From contig OX438750.1 in NCBI GenBank assembly GCA_949316235.1, positions 1,750,501 to 1,814,500 on the forward strand: a stretch of DNA of 64,000 nt, read 5' to 3'. Shown piece by piece: positions 40,763 through 52,394 of this stretch. The stretch comes from Oegoconia quadripuncta. Its lineage: Eukaryota; Arthropoda; Insecta; Lepidoptera; Autostichidae. The notes below the pieces were generated by a model, which was not told where the DNA came from, did not search any database, and saw only the letters and a program-made list of their open reading frames with translations. Both the position numbers and the translations under genes were made by a program. The stretch's first letter is position 1. Every line of letters begins with the position of its first letter.

Positions 40763-40765
40763 AAA
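40370..40765 (+). repeat. R16 retroposon end with poly(A)
   Basis: Contains 'tgttgctgtttttcagtccc', also near 48930. An A-run of about 27 nt (40735-40761) closes it. It is probably a LINE 3' UTR; no frame seen. Confidence 0.45.
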
Positions 40766-40906
40766 AAAACTAATATTATTAGCATAATAAAGTACAAATA
40801 GTTTAAATTTTCCTGTGGCCAGAGTTATCTTTATTTATTGTATTACACAAGTATAATATGGGCATGTATAACTTCATCGTCGACTTCAAAGTACTAGATT
40901 TTCTTT

Positions 40907-41597
40907 TTTTTATGCATAACGATTTAGTACTTGACCTCAATCACACCTGATGTTAAGTGAAGACGAGGTCGAAGGTGGAAGCGTACTGACCCGAAACCCC
41001 AACACATTTAGGAGACACAACAATGCTATTAACATTGCTGCTTGGCGGCAGATTTAGATAGGACGGTGGTAGCTAGCCAGGCGGACATTTAAAATGCCCT
41101 ACCACCAACCAAACCGAGTCAAAATCAAAATCAAAAAATGCTTTATTTTGTAGGTACATAGGGTATTAAAATAGTCAGATTTTACATTTTTTAAGCTACT
41201 GCTTGTTCAAAAGCCAATTTTCCCCTGAGAAGAACAAGCAGGAAACTCGAGAGCTCTTTTTTTAAAGAAAAGGTTTTTATGTTACAAAATTATTAATTAT
41301 TATTTTATATTATAATATTTCATTATTAATTGTGAAATACCCTGGTTATGCGAACGGGCTGGTTATGTCCATGAATGTTTATCATCTAAATAATCTGATA
41401 TTTTATAATATACTTTCTTAATAAGTTTCTGTTTTATAGTATCTTTAAATTTATTGAAAGGAAGATTTTGCATATAAAAAGCAACCTTATTGAAAAAGTG
41501 TATACATAACCCTTTGAATGAATTACTGACTTGCTCATTAACGTACTTAAAACATGTACCCCGCTGGGGCTCGAACCCACGAGCCACGGAAGCGGTT
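40907..41597 (-). repeat. SINE-A split by a LINE-a
   Basis: 40907-41118 (tail to 'caaccaaaccgag') and 41543-41597 (head with B box and 'gagccacggaagcggtt') are two parts of one SINE-A. The head part has lost about 40 bp. Confidence 0.8.
41119..41531 (-). repeat. LINE-a 3' end inserted in SINE-A
   Basis: The (TTTTGA)n tail, 3' UTR and about 65 C-terminal codons (SNSFKGLCIHFFNKV, YYKISDYLDDKHSWT) match LINE-a closely. Confidence 0.82.
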
Positions 41598-41664
41598 AAT
41601 TTAATCCATTTATTAGTGTCTAAATATTTTTTAATCTGTGTCAACATTAGTTTACAAGTTTACA

Positions 41665-41777
41665 AATCTGTGACCCTTTTGGTGTTGCGGGTGTCCATGG
41701 GCGGCGGTGATTGGTGGCGGCTTTCCATCAGGTGACCCGCATGCTCGTTTGCCGCCCTCTCATATAAAAAAAAAAAA
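41665..41777 (+). repeat. LINE-f 3' end
   Basis: 'tgtgacccttttggtgttgc' to 'gccgccctctcatat' and an A-run match 42538-42645. Confidence 0.7.
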
Positions 41778-42024
41778 AGTCAATATTTCTATTTAAATAT
41801 TCACCACAGAACAGGCACATAGTTAATAAGACCTCCACACAGATGTTTATAGACTCGAGGAATTTATATGAAAACGTCCGTAGGTCTATATTAGTGCCTA
41901 TAAAGAGAAAACTGCTTGCCTCGGCCAATATTAAGAAAGTTTGATAAATGGAGGAAGTGTGGAGTGGTTTTACGACTGTTATTAAAGTTGGAACAATACA
42001 ATGCCGATGACGTCACGATAATTG

Positions 42025-42060
42025 TTTTCCACTGAAGATAGATAGATAGATAGATAAGCA
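42025..42060. repeat. (GATA)n microsatellite
   Basis: Five GATA units near 42037-42056 next to 'agcatttatttgcatcc'. Confidence 0.7.
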
Positions 42061-42338
42061 TTTATTTGCATCCATGTACACACACTGACATATGAAAAAT
42101 ACAACTGGAACAATAAAACACAAGTACAGAAACAACAAAATTACAAAATTATTTATTTTCAGTAAAATATCAGTTTTAATAAATGAGTAGTGGAGGTCTC
42201 CTTGTAAGTATAGCAATACCTGTATCAGAAGACCTCGCTCTTCTATAGCTATGTTATATTATTTTACTAAATAAAACAAACAGTGTAAATTTAATAAGAA
42301 ACTTAACAATAATAATAAACAGGATTACAACAAATATT

Positions 42339-42650
42339 ATGTGTGTGCCGCAGTATACATTCACACATTCACATCACCTGGATGAGTGGAAGTCTACCAC
42401 TGTACGTTTCTCAAGAAACTTCTTACCACGTACGACCACCCTGTGGAACGGACTTCCGGCAGCGGTGTTCCCGAACGAGTACGACATTGGAACCTTCAAG
42501 AAACGAGCCTACACCTTCCTCAAAGGCCGGCAACGCATCTGTGACCCTTTTGGTGTTGCGGGTGTCCATGGGCGGCGGTGATTGCTTTCAATCAGGTGAC
42601 CCGCATGCTCGTTTGCCGCCCTCTCATATTAAAAAAAAAATACAAAAAGG
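42339..42650 (+). pseudogene. LINE-f C-terminus and tail
   Basis: 80 codons read [20 protein letters not shown], then [20 protein letters not shown] and [17 protein letters not shown], followed by the 3' end and poly(A) at 42630. The 'R....LWN.LP..VFP..Y....FK.R...' pattern is the end of several LINE reverse transcriptases. Confidence 0.75.
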
Positions 42651-43044
42651 CTACATCTCAGTGTATGGATTTGCCCGAGGCGGGCAAAACACTGTGGTAT
42701 TCTGCTGAGACCTGAGCGTTGGTTGTGGGAAAAAAGGAATTTTGAAATGTGTTTGGTGTTATCAAATTAAACCTAACGTTATTGGTAAATGAATATTGTG
42801 TAAGATTATTCCCGTAACATATTGGATTCAATTATTAAAATATACCTAATTAACTTATTGAACCAATTATTATTATAGAATAAATTATTCTATTAATAAA
42901 TTATTCATTAACTGAAGAGTACTATTTTAATTATGTGACTGAAGTCAAATTCAAAAAAAATCTTGTAGGTACTGTGGCCACGGTCCAAGGAGAATGCTTA
43001 GGATCGTGTGGTCTGATGCTGGCCGTGGTAGACGGCGCGTTGTT

Positions 43045-43420
43045 TAAAAAACAATCAATCAATCAAGTACACTTTATTGTACAAAAAAAATCTACAATGC
43101 ACTTCATGAATAAAGCTTCAAAAAAATAATAATTGTACAACCAGGCGGTCTTATCGCTATTAAGCGATTTCTACCAGACAACCTATACCTATACCACAAC
43201 CAGACAAACATTATAAATTCAAAAAAATAGTCAGTTTTTAAATTTTTTAAGCTACTGCTTGTTCAAAAGGCAATTTTGCCATGACAAAAACAAGTAACAA
43301 ACTCGACTGGATGCTCTTTTTTACGTAAGTTCGTAACGTAACGTAAACAGTAACGTTCAAAAAGCATTTTCCCCCCGAGAAGAACAAGCAAGAAACACAA
43401 AACTGGAAGCATTTTTGACA
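43045..43420 (-). repeat. R15 tail and degenerate LINE-a 3' end
   Basis: 43045-43195 is R15 reversed with (CAAT)n at its left. 43215-43420 holds LINE-a 3' UTR pieces twice ('gctactgcttgttcaaaagg' and 'aagaacaagcaagaaac'). Confidence 0.6.
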
Positions 43421-43474
43421 TTGACGTTGATATCCCATTTTAAAAAGCATACACAATAAATCTGAAGAACTGTC

Positions 43475-43985
43475 TACCTTTACGCGGAGCCAGAATGTGT
43501 CCCAAAAAGCTCGTCTGGGGCTGTTCTCGACGGGGTCCTGGTTCGAACACTAATTTACGGGAGTGAATGCTGGGTATGCAGGGAAATGAGATCATTGAGA
43601 GACTAGGGTGACTTCGAAAGATAGAATCTAGAATAGTGTAATTAAGGAGTTAAGCAGTAAGAAGACGTAATGACCAAGATTGAAAAAGGTATGCTGAAAT
43701 GGTTTGGACATGTGGAGAGGATGAATGAAAGAAGACTAACGAAAGAGATATATGAAGGGAATGTGGATGGTAGTGTTGGTAGGGGAAGACCACGGTGAAC
43801 GTACTATGATTAAATCTGGGACGTCTTAAAGAAAGGCCAAGTCAAGAGTACCCTAAACCGACGTGCATGTATGAACAATTTTACGAGAGTGAATGAAGCA
43901 AGAGGTGTGTCAGGATCGTAGCAAGTGGAAGTCTGCGGTCTCTGCCTACCCCTACGAGGAGCAGGCCTGACTTTATGTAGGTATC
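43475..43985 (+). pseudogene. Proto2/RTE-like LINE reverse transcriptase end, decayed
   Basis: Fragments in frame read IEKGMLKWFGHVERMNERRL, YEGNVDGSVGRGRPR and later NRRACMNNFTRVNEARGVCQ. The 'MLKWFGHVERM....' block is the typical end of these insect reverse transcriptases. Several stops and frameshifts. Confidence 0.7.
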
Positions 43986-43993
43986 TATGTACT

Positions 43994-44312
43994 TTTTTTT
44001 TTATGCACAACGGATTGGTACTTGACCTCAATCACACCTGATGTTAAGTGAAGATGCGGTCGAAGGTGGAAGCGTACTGACCCGGAAACCCCAACACATT
44101 TGGGGAATGGCTATCTTATCTCTGACAATCGGAACACAACAATGCTATTAACATTTCTGCTTGGCGGCAGATTTAGATAAGATGGTGGACATTTAAAATG
44201 CCCTACCACCAACCAAACCGAGTACTTAAATATGTACCCCGCGGGGGATCGATCCCGCGACCTCCGAATCGTAAACCAAATGTTGTTTACATTGAGCCAC
44301 GGAGGCGGTTAA
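43994..44312 (-). repeat. SINE-A, full length
   Basis: Best reference copy with 33724-34053: minus-strand head GCCTCCGTGGCTCAATGTAA (A box), B box GGGATCGATCCC, and A-rich tail at the left. Confidence 0.9.
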
Positions 44313-44639
44313 AAATAATTGTGTAGTAAATGTGCCGATTACTGGCGAGTTTACCTACAAATAATACAAGACCTAGTTAACTCAATAATAAGAAATATGT
44401 TAGAGTAATGCTTGCTTCAAATGTAATTCGTGGGGCGTGTTGTACCTTAACAGGAAAATAATACAGATCCTATCAAGAAATCCTTCTAAAAAGAGGGCGA
44501 GTCACGTGATTGAGCCATAAAAGGTTATGAGATCACAAGGGGAGACCCTTTTTGAGATATTTTTTCTTCAATATATAAATAGGTATTTAATTTATTGTCT
44601 TATGTTTGTTTATGGAATAATAGATCAAATTGAAAAATA

Positions 44640-45107
44640 TTCATTCCACCTGACTCCAACTTTCCGGGATGTATCCATACCAATCTCTGACCATCTCAAT
44701 CTTTTGGGTTTGGAGCTAACCTCCAACCTAAATTTTGGGCGCTCCATAGAACGAAATGCTAAAACAGCAGCTAAGAAGCTTGGCATTCTTCTCAAGGTCA
44801 GGCGATATTTCATGCCGAAACAGCTTTTGGTACTTTACCAGGCTCAGGTTCGCTCGTGCATGGAATACTGCTGTCACCTTTGGGATGGTTCAGCCAAGTA
44901 CCAGCTGGCTGCACTCGATTCTGTGGAACGACGTGCCAAAAGACTCATTGGTGACCATTCGATCACTGCTAAATTGCAGAGCCTCGAACACCGTCGCAAG
45001 GTCGCCTGTCTCTCGGTCTTTTACAGGATACATTTCGGTGAGTGTGCGTTGGAATTACACAATCTTATTCCAGTTAACCATAAAAAAAAAAAAAAAAAAA
45101 AAAAAAA
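44640..45107 (+). pseudogene. LINE-e RT C-terminus, internally deleted, poly(A)
   Basis: Reads HLNLLGLELTSNLNFGRSIE, then YQAQVRSCMEYCCHLWDGSA and LDSVERRAKRLIGDHSITAK. After HNLIP it jumps to VNH and a run of 22 A. The copy at 52010-52391 shows about 185 bp missing at that point. Confidence 0.75.
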
Positions 45108-45444
45108 TGTGACAGAAACTTATCAGTTAATTTTATTGACTAATATAATTTACAATATTCTATTATAAACATAGAAAGCTTATGACCGGTACTTAATAAA
45201 ATACTATGGGGGCAACCACCATAACCACCGGAGAACAGAGATATACAGGGTGTCCGATGGAAATTCCACATGTAGGGAAAGTACTTGAAAGAATGGAGAT
45301 AGCCAATTCTTCTTAAAGGACACATTACCTTATTAGAACTTACTATTTTTAACTCAGGTAGGTAACCTATCCCGAGTTAAGTAAAAGGGGGATAATAATA
45401 TTTCAATTTGTATTAATGTTATAATTTTCTACTGTGAAATTGTA

Positions 45445-45530
45445 CCAATATGGAATTGTACCAATGTGGAATTGTATGAATGAGGAATTGTACAAATACG
45501 GAAATTGTACCAATGTGGCGGAAACGAATA
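45445..45530. repeat. Short tandem repeat of about 17 bp
   Basis: Five imperfect units of 'ggaattgtaccaatgt' type. Confidence 0.7.
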
Positions 45531-45569
45531 ATTATACGATTTGTTATAAAAAAAAATCACAAATAAACT

Positions 45570-45662
45570 AGCCCTAAGTCTCTGGTTGGTGGAATGGTAC
45601 CCAGAAGGCTGGCCGCGTTGCCTCGGTGTATAGCAAGGCTGATTCTTTGACCAAAGTATTGG
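45570..45662 (-). pseudogene. LINE ORF1 (esterase-like) remnant
   Basis: The minus strand reads RISLAIHRGNAASLLGT, aligning with LISIAIQRGNASILGTD of LINE-a ORF1 (18500-18600). Confidence 0.45.
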
Positions 45663-45904
45663 CCAGCCCTAATTATTAGCCAGTTAATTTGATTTCACCA
45701 AAATATTACATATAACAGAGTACAAACAATAGGTCATGTATAAAGGTGGACATGATCTCTTTAAGACATCTCTTCCATCCACACTGAGCCCTGAAATAGG
45801 AAACGCTTAAATGCTTATCATCTATCTAAACGGAGTAAAGGGGTTTAGCAGCAAATTGTGTGCGAATGAAAAATATTACAACGAACAATAATACGAATTT
45901 GCTT

Positions 45905-46220
45905 GTTGACTTGCTGTCCATAGCAGTCGCTTACACAAAGTCACTAAGTCATTGAAGGGACAATGTATACGCATTTATAAGAAGGTTCCGGTAGACATTC
46001 AAAATTTTCTTTTAAATAAATTTAAAACAACCATTAAACGGAAACTATGTACCAAAGGATAATAAGGATAATTAGAATGCGTGGACATGAACCGCTCGGC
46101 AATATCCAGTATATTTTATTCTTATTTTTCTTTGTCAAATCATAAATTTAACAATTATTCCAAAATGTATTTGTATTGACTTATTTAAAAAGAGCAACCC
46201 CTGAGTTTCTTTTGATCAAA
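45905..46220 (+). repeat. LINE-b 3' fragment
   Basis: Matches 24200-24480 ('cacaaagtcactaagtcatt', 'ggttccggtagacattcaaa') with frame breaks; the final tail is lost. Confidence 0.75.
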
Positions 46221-46371
46221 TCAAATGTTAAAATGGCCAAAAACGCAAAAATTTTATATTAGCTAGATTGTCATACATTAATATAATTTTTATTCATTTT
46301 CGTATTTTTACTTTTTATGGCGACAAAATCTCAACCAACCGGAAAAGTTTATTCATGTATTTCTAGCTCTC

Positions 46372-46690
46372 CGCCCGCGGCTTCGCCTGCGTGGATAGCT
46401 ATATTGCGAATATGTTTAATTTGTTTATCTCTCAGGAACTACTCACTTTATCGGGATAAAAAGTATCCTATGCCTTAATCTGGGGTATACTCTACTTATA
46501 TACCAAATTTCATCCAAATCCGTTCATCCGTTTGCCGTTATTGAGCCACAAACAACAAACAAACATCCAAACTTTCCCATTTATAATATTAGTTAGATTA
46601 TCGGGATTAAAGTATCCTATGTCTTAATTTAGGGTATATTCTACCTATATACCAAATTTCATCCAAATCCGTTCAGTCAATCCGTGATTG
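46372..46690 (+). repeat. RTE-type conserved repeat, one and a half copies
   Basis: 'accaaatttcatccaaatcc' occurs at about 46503 and 46651, each with the 'ttatcgggat(aaa)agtatcctatg' block before it. The second copy ends where LINE-a was inserted. Confidence 0.65.
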
Positions 46691-46696
46691 AGTAAC

Positions 46697-47035
46697 AAAA
46701 TCAAAATCAAAATCAAAAAATGCTTTATTTTGTAGGTACACAGGGTACACTTAAAATAGTCAGATTTTACATTTTTAAAGCTACTGCTTGTTCAAAAGGC
46801 AATTTTTCCCTGAGAAGAACAAGCAAGAAACTCGAGAGGTCGCTCTTTTTAAAAAAAGGTTTTTATATTACAAAATTATTAATTATTAGTTAATGTTATA
46901 ATATTTCATTATTAATTGTGAAATAGCCTGGTTATGCGAACGGGCAGGTTATGTCCATGATTGTTTATCATCTAAATAATCTGATATTTTGTAATATGCT
47001 TTCTTAATAAGTTTCTGTTTTATAGTATCTTTAAA
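46697..47035 (-). repeat. LINE-a 3' end
   Basis: Tail repeats at 46690-46715, 3' UTR and the last 25-30 codons; nearly identical to 14930-15240. Confidence 0.82.
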
Positions 47036-47499
47036 CAAACAAACATTATGAAATATTAGATGGCATGTGTCACTCGCATTGGTTATTCAAGAAAGCGATA
47101 CAAAAACTTTGGACACAGCCAGAACTGAACCTGCGACCTTCGAAACTTCTCTGAATTCCCCAAATCAATCATCTCGTACTTTTACAGTTGAAGGTCGCGA
47201 GCTCCAAGTTCGAACCCGTACGAGAACTTTTACATAGCAACTTTTCCCATTCAGGATACAAATGGATCTTTGCTACATAATCTGTGGAACGATTTGGATG
47301 ATACTTTGTACAGAAAAAGGTTGTAATTTTTGAAGGTAAAATTTATTGACAGTTCACTTTAACCCCCGACGAAAAAGTACAGGTATTATGTGTTATTATG
47401 TATTCAATTAACGTATGTATTTATTTGGGTGATTTATTTATTTTATTAAAATTAGTTTACCGTGCACGCTACCTACATGTCATGTGCATAATGCTTCCT

Positions 47500-47630
47500 A
47501 ACCCAAAGGTTGCCTGGAAGAGATCGCTTTTAGTGATAAGGCCGCCAAATTGTACTATCCCCTTTTTCTTATTTTTTTTTATGCTTCTTATTGTTGACAA
47601 TAAAGAATATTTTGTTTGTTTGTTTGATGG
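47500..47630 (+). repeat. R15 LINE tail
   Basis: 'ggttgcctggaagagatcgc' and 'aataaagaatattttgtttg'. Confidence 0.65.
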
Positions 47631-47696
47631 AGTTTAACATGGAAAATTACTCGAATGGTTCCAGTGCCAAAGGGAACTCTAGGATCACAAGTGGAA

Positions 47697-48246
47697 GGAA
47701 CCGTCTCCGTGGCTCAATGTAAACAACATTGGGTTTACGATTCGGAGGTCGCGGGTTCGATCCGCAGCGGGGTATTTTTATTTATTTTATTTTATTTATT
47801 TGGGACAGTTAACAACAGTTTACATAGTTACATTATTAACATTTTCTGTAGGTATTAAGTTACACAGTCCACGACACTATCCACAAGGTAAGTAATACAG
47901 TATTTCACATGACTTACAAGTTATGAAGTTTACAATAAGTACATCCGTATCATTACAATGTTACAATGTGCTGCTATACAAACCGAACCGGTATATGTTT
48001 AGTCCTCCGTTTGGTTGGTGGTAGGGCCTTTTAAAATGTCCGCCTGGCTAGCTACCACCATCTTATCTAAGTGCCGCCAAGCAGCAATGTTAATAGCATT
48101 GTTGTGTTCCGGTTGTCAGAGATAAGATAGCCAGTCCCCTAAATGTGTTGGGGTTTCCGGGTCAGTACGCTTCCATCTTCGACCCCATCTTCACTTAACA
48201 TCAGTTGTGATTGAGGTCAAGTACGAACCCGTGCATAAAAAAAATA
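47697..48246 (+). repeat. SINE-A split by a retroposon end
   Basis: 47697-47772 is the head (A and B boxes intact) and 47995-48246 the body and tail. The roughly 220 bp between begin with (TTTTA)n, as the reversed tail of another retroposon would. Confidence 0.8.
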
Positions 48247-48424
48247 TAGATCTGTGACACCGCCTCTCGACGTTATACCAATAAAACTTCTATTGTGTCT
48301 GGTGATGTGATGTGTCCCGGAACGTATTAATGGATACGAAAGTTTCAGTGTGTTTGTTATTTTATCACGCTTAAACGGCTGGACGAATTTGGATGAAATT
48401 TGGTTGGTGGACGGTTTGTATTTT

Positions 48425-48960
48425 TGTAAACGCTTTATTGTACAAAAAGGCGATACATTAATCTTACATAGATACAAAGTACGGTTTAAAATAAAATTAG
48501 TTAATGACAAAATGTTTAAAATTCGACTGATACAATGGCTTATGGCAAAGTGTTTCTATGATGTTAAGGAATATTTAAATTATCAGAATGCTATGTAAAG
48601 TGTCACAAATCATATTTTGCACATCTCCATGCAGATTGAATACATGATTCCCAAATTTCTTATCAGACCTTGTAAACTGTATTCTGGCAAATAAATAATT
48701 TATTTATTTCTTTTTTTTTTATTTTATTTTTATTTCATTGATAATACAGAATCAACAGCATCATTATAAAAAATATTACACAATAATAATAATAATAAAA
48801 ATTATTTATTGCCTTAGTTCCTATTTAACTTAAAGCTATTGACATAGTAAGAATTTTGAATAGTCAAGGCAAAAGGGAGTGACATCAGCTCTGCTGTACT
48901 GAGAAAGATGTCACGGTCAACGCTGTTTTTCAGTCACCCCCCTTATATTTATAAGCCAAA
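48425..48960 (+). pseudogene. LINE-d C-terminus, then R16 end
   Basis: 48425-48712 encodes KIKLVNDKMFKIRLIQWLMA and KCFYDVKEYLNYQNAM, then a 3' UTR shared with 1325-1437 and a (TTTA)n tail. 48715-48960 is an R16-like end ('gctgtttttcagtcacc'). Confidence 0.6.
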
Positions 48961-49239
48961 GTCACAAAATTTATAAGCCAAAGTCATGCCAATTACAGAT
49001 TCTCATTTCTCATTACAGTTCTCTTGAAAAAATAATTAGGTGGAAAGTCAGTATTAAATAATGATCATCATACAATCTAGAGGTAAAAAATGAATAGTTA
49101 GACAAACTAAGTAATAATAAATAATTTTGTCAATAAGTAATATCACAAATAAAAAATTTCTTTCTTTCTTTTTTTCTTTCCAGGCCAAATTTTTATGCTG
49201 AACCAAATTTCGATCAAATAAATAAATTAAAAAAAAAAT

Positions 49240-49460
49240 ACTTCGGACACTTACACCAATCATCCAGTCCCAAACTATGCAAAGCTTGTACTATGGATAC
49301 TAGATAACGGATAAACATACATGAATATTTATATAAACATCCATGACTCAGGAATAAATGTTCATATTCATCACACAAACATTTACCCGTCGCGGGATTC
49401 GAAGCCGCAACCGTTGGTTTCGCTGACAGGGTCACTATCCACTACACCAATCGGTCGTCG
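49240..49460 (-). repeat. SINE-B, full length
   Basis: Complete; one base change inside the B box ('attcgaagccgc'). Confidence 0.9.
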
Positions 49461-49695
49461 TTCCATGTTACGAGTTATATGTTCCATGCGAACGAAGTCG
49501 CGGGCAACAGCGTGTATTAAATAAAGCATACATAATCAGTAACAAACCAACCGGGAGATGATATGTGACGTGGAACACATTATTATGTATGAGGGTGTCA
49601 GATGAGATACAAATTATGACAGATTGCGTGAAATGGGTCCGAGTTTTGGTTATATCGAATAATTGAAAGTCATTGTGTCTATGCAACGAATTATA

Positions 49696-49958
49696 CAGGG
49701 TGTAACGGTTAAGTGTAGTCATATTTTAAGGGCTTGTTCTACCCATCAATACGAACAACTTTTACTATGGGGGCAACTTCGAAATCGCGAAAAAAAAATC
49801 AGCTGTTTCATACATTGCATCGGGAGGTTATTGAAATTTTCTATGGAACAGCTCATTTTTTTTTCGCGATTTCGAAGTTGCCCCCATAGTAAAAGTTGTT
49901 CGTATTGATGGGTAGAACAAGCCCTTAAAATATGACTACACTTAACCGTTACACCCTG
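49696..49958. mobile_element. Hairpin MITE H, copy 2 (263 bp)
   Basis: Same length and nearly the same sequence as copy 1. Both tips are intact (CAGGGTGTAACGG and its perfect inverse), with TA on each side. It is the best reference for the family. Confidence 0.92.
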
Positions 49959-50029
49959 TATAGTTTATCTAGTAATAAGATAAAACAAGTGTACTCGCTG
50001 TCTACTTTTATGTTACCTCATCAATTTGT

Positions 50030-50165
50030 CTCCTTACTGAGGTTTGCTGGAAGCGATCTCTTATAGAGATAAGCTCGCCTTTTGTATATTTTAATATTCT
50101 CCTGTTTTTTTTTTTGTTTTGTTTGACGTGTATGCTTATATACAATAAAGTGTTAAATAAATAAA
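50030..50165 (+). repeat. R15-like LINE tail
   Basis: 'ggaagcgatctcttatagag' and 'gcttatatacaataaagtgt'; a diverged subfamily also seen at 39890-39985. Confidence 0.5.
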
Positions 50166-50374
50166 ATAAGCCATAGGTTTCAAAAAATTTCACGTTCTGA
50201 CAACAGTAGGTACCCATGGCTTATTTTGCCTTGCACGACATATTTTTTTTTTTTATATGAGAGTCCACACAATTAATGTAATGAATGCCATAAATAGAGC
50301 GCTATGGGAATATGGGGGTATAGATTTAGACGCAGGAGACTTACACTACTCGCCGAAAATTAAAACTCCATCCA

Positions 50375-50880
50375 AATCACCTGGATGAGTGGAAGTCGGC
50401 TTTTTGGCGGGAACTCGGCGAGTGAAGTAGCATTTTTCTTTATAGGTCTTAAAATTTGTGCATTCTAACTTTTGAAGCTTAATAATGGCAGAATATTGTG
50501 CAGCAAACGTTAGTGTTGGTGTACAGGTGAAGGGAAGTGTAAAATAAAGTGCGTAACGGAGCTTTCGGGTTCCCACAAGAAGCCGCCAAAATCTTTTGTA
50601 AAGCATTCTGCCACTTTACTGAAGAATGACTTGACCTTGACTAGACTCTGTATACGACGAATTACTTGTTTTGATTGAGACTGACCTATAAACTGAAGAG
50701 ATAAGATAAATAAAAATTTTCACTCGAAACTGGCAGTAATGTCCCTCGACAATGAGGTTGACTGGTTGCCATCCTCAAAAATAAGAAGAAGAAGAGTGGA
50801 AGTCTACCACTGTACGTTTCTCAAGAAACTTCCTACCACGTACGACCACCCTGTGGAACGGACATTTCGTCGCCTGGTAT
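50375..50880 (+). repeat. LINE-f fragment split by R5
   Basis: 50375-50397 and 50794-50880 are continuous with LINE-f 42370-42460 ('cacctggatgagtggaagtc', 'accacgtacgaccaccctgt'). Confidence 0.75.
50398..50793 (+). mobile_element. R5 retroposon, full-length copy
   Basis: 396 bp flanked by the exact 11-bp duplication GAGTGGAAGTC (50387-50397 and 50794-50804), with an (AAG)n tail. About 95% like 12629-13030. Confidence 0.85.
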
Positions 50881-51094
50881 CGGAAACTGGCCGTGAACGC
50901 TACATTTCTATTTATTTTATTTTTATTTTATTTATTATATACATTAATTTACAACAAATAGTTACTACTCATACAGCCGAAACAGTTATCCACTACTTAA
51001 ATAATACACACAATTTGTTGTTGAGAGAAACATCTGATATACAAAGCTACCAAAGAAAGTAAACTGCAATTATACAAATCAAGATGAGTATATA

Positions 51095-51357
51095 CAGGGT
51101 GTAACGGTTAAGTGTAGTCATATTTTAAGGGCTTGTTCTACCCATCAATACGAACAACTTTTACTATGGGGGCAACTTCGAAATCGCGAAAAAAAAATCA
51201 GCTGTTTCATACATTGCATCGGGAGGTTATTGAAATTTTCTATGGAACAGCTCATTTTTTTTTCGCGATTTCGAAGTTGCCCCCATAGTAAAAGTTGTTC
51301 GTATTGATGGGTAGAACAAGCCCTTAAAATATGACTACACTTAACCGTTACACGGTG
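51095..51357. mobile_element. Hairpin MITE H, copy 3 (263 bp)
   Basis: Same 263 bp between TA and TA. The right tip CACGGTG is shared with copy 1, so those two probably descend from one mutated parent. Confidence 0.92.
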
Positions 51358-51539
51358 TATAATAAGTAAGAAGAAATATACATAAATAAATGAGTATACA
51401 TTAATCAATCTAAATACATACAAATAAATAAAAACAATACATACATACAAACGGATATTGAAGTATAATATATTATTTACATATTTAAATGCGATGACAT
51501 AAATAAAATATTTATGTTTATATTTTGATATGTATATGA

Positions 51540-51810
51540 CCGGCCAATCCCACCTCCATACTCCTCCCACTGTAACTCCTGTAAGCCAGGATCAACAGTG
51601 GTACTCTGCACGCCTACTCAAGGTAGGCGGTGCCCTTCGTGACTTTATTGCTACCTTGGACCCCAGGCTAATTAATGGGAGTGTAGCCAATGAAATGCAA
51701 CATGGCACTAAGGCCATCCCTATGGGGAAGGAGGGCGAGTGAAGCTCGGCCTCCTGCTTTCGTATACACCACGGACTGCGCCTAGATGCAGTGAGCGTGG
51801 CGGTAGCAGA
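51540..51810 (+). other. Unrecognised GC-richer segment
   Basis: Contains 'gaccggccaatcccacctcc' and a short open frame with no known motif. 'atgaccggcca' recurs at 52978, suggesting parts of one LINE 3' region. No firm call. Confidence 0.3.
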
Positions 51811-51813
51811 AGG

Positions 51814-52018
51814 CTACCGTGAGTAATAGTGCCAGTAATACGAATGGCAAAAACGCTTGAAAGCTCGGAAGTTGTGTCTGTTTAAAACCAGATCGCCGTA
51901 GAATACCGGACGGATTTCTGAATTTAGGTCGTCAAGCATGAGTTCGCGCTCCTTACTCCAATTTTCACATTCCCATAAGATATGATGTGCCGATTGCACT
52001 TCATCTCCACAATCAATT
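51814..52018 (-). pseudogene. I/R1-type LINE C-terminus
   Basis: The minus strand reads CGDEVQSAHHILWECENWSK, then LDDLNSEIRPVFYGDLVLNR and FKRFCHSYYWHYYSR before a stop at 51814. It joins head-to-head with LINE-e at about 52015. Confidence 0.65.
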
Positions 52019-52391
52019 CTGTGGAACGACGTGCCAAAAGACTCATTGGTGACCATTCGATCACTGCTAAATTGCAGAGCCTCGAACACCGTCGCAAGGT
52101 CGCCTATCTCTCGGTCTTTTACAGGATACATTTCGGTGAGTGTGCGTTGGAATTGCACAATCTTATTCCACCATCGCCATTCCATCTTCGGACTACTAGG
52201 CGCGGGGAGGGATTCCACCCGTATGTAGTTAACATACCGAACATTCGCACTAAGCGGTTCGATTCTTCATTCATAATTCGTACAGCCAAGGCATGGAACT
52301 CCCTTCCGGCGTCAGTCTTTCCTGAATCCTACAACCTTGGGATCTTCAAGAGCAGGGTATCCAGTTAACCATAAAAAAAAAAAAAAAAAAA
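52010..52391 (+). pseudogene. LINE-e C-terminus with poly(A)
   Basis: About 118 codons: SVERRAKRLIGDHSITAKLQ, then PYVVNIPNIRTKRFDSSFII and RTAKAWNSLPASVFPESYNL, then poly(A) at 52372-52391. It shows the part deleted in 44640-45107. Confidence 0.8.
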
Positions 52392-52394
52392 ACA

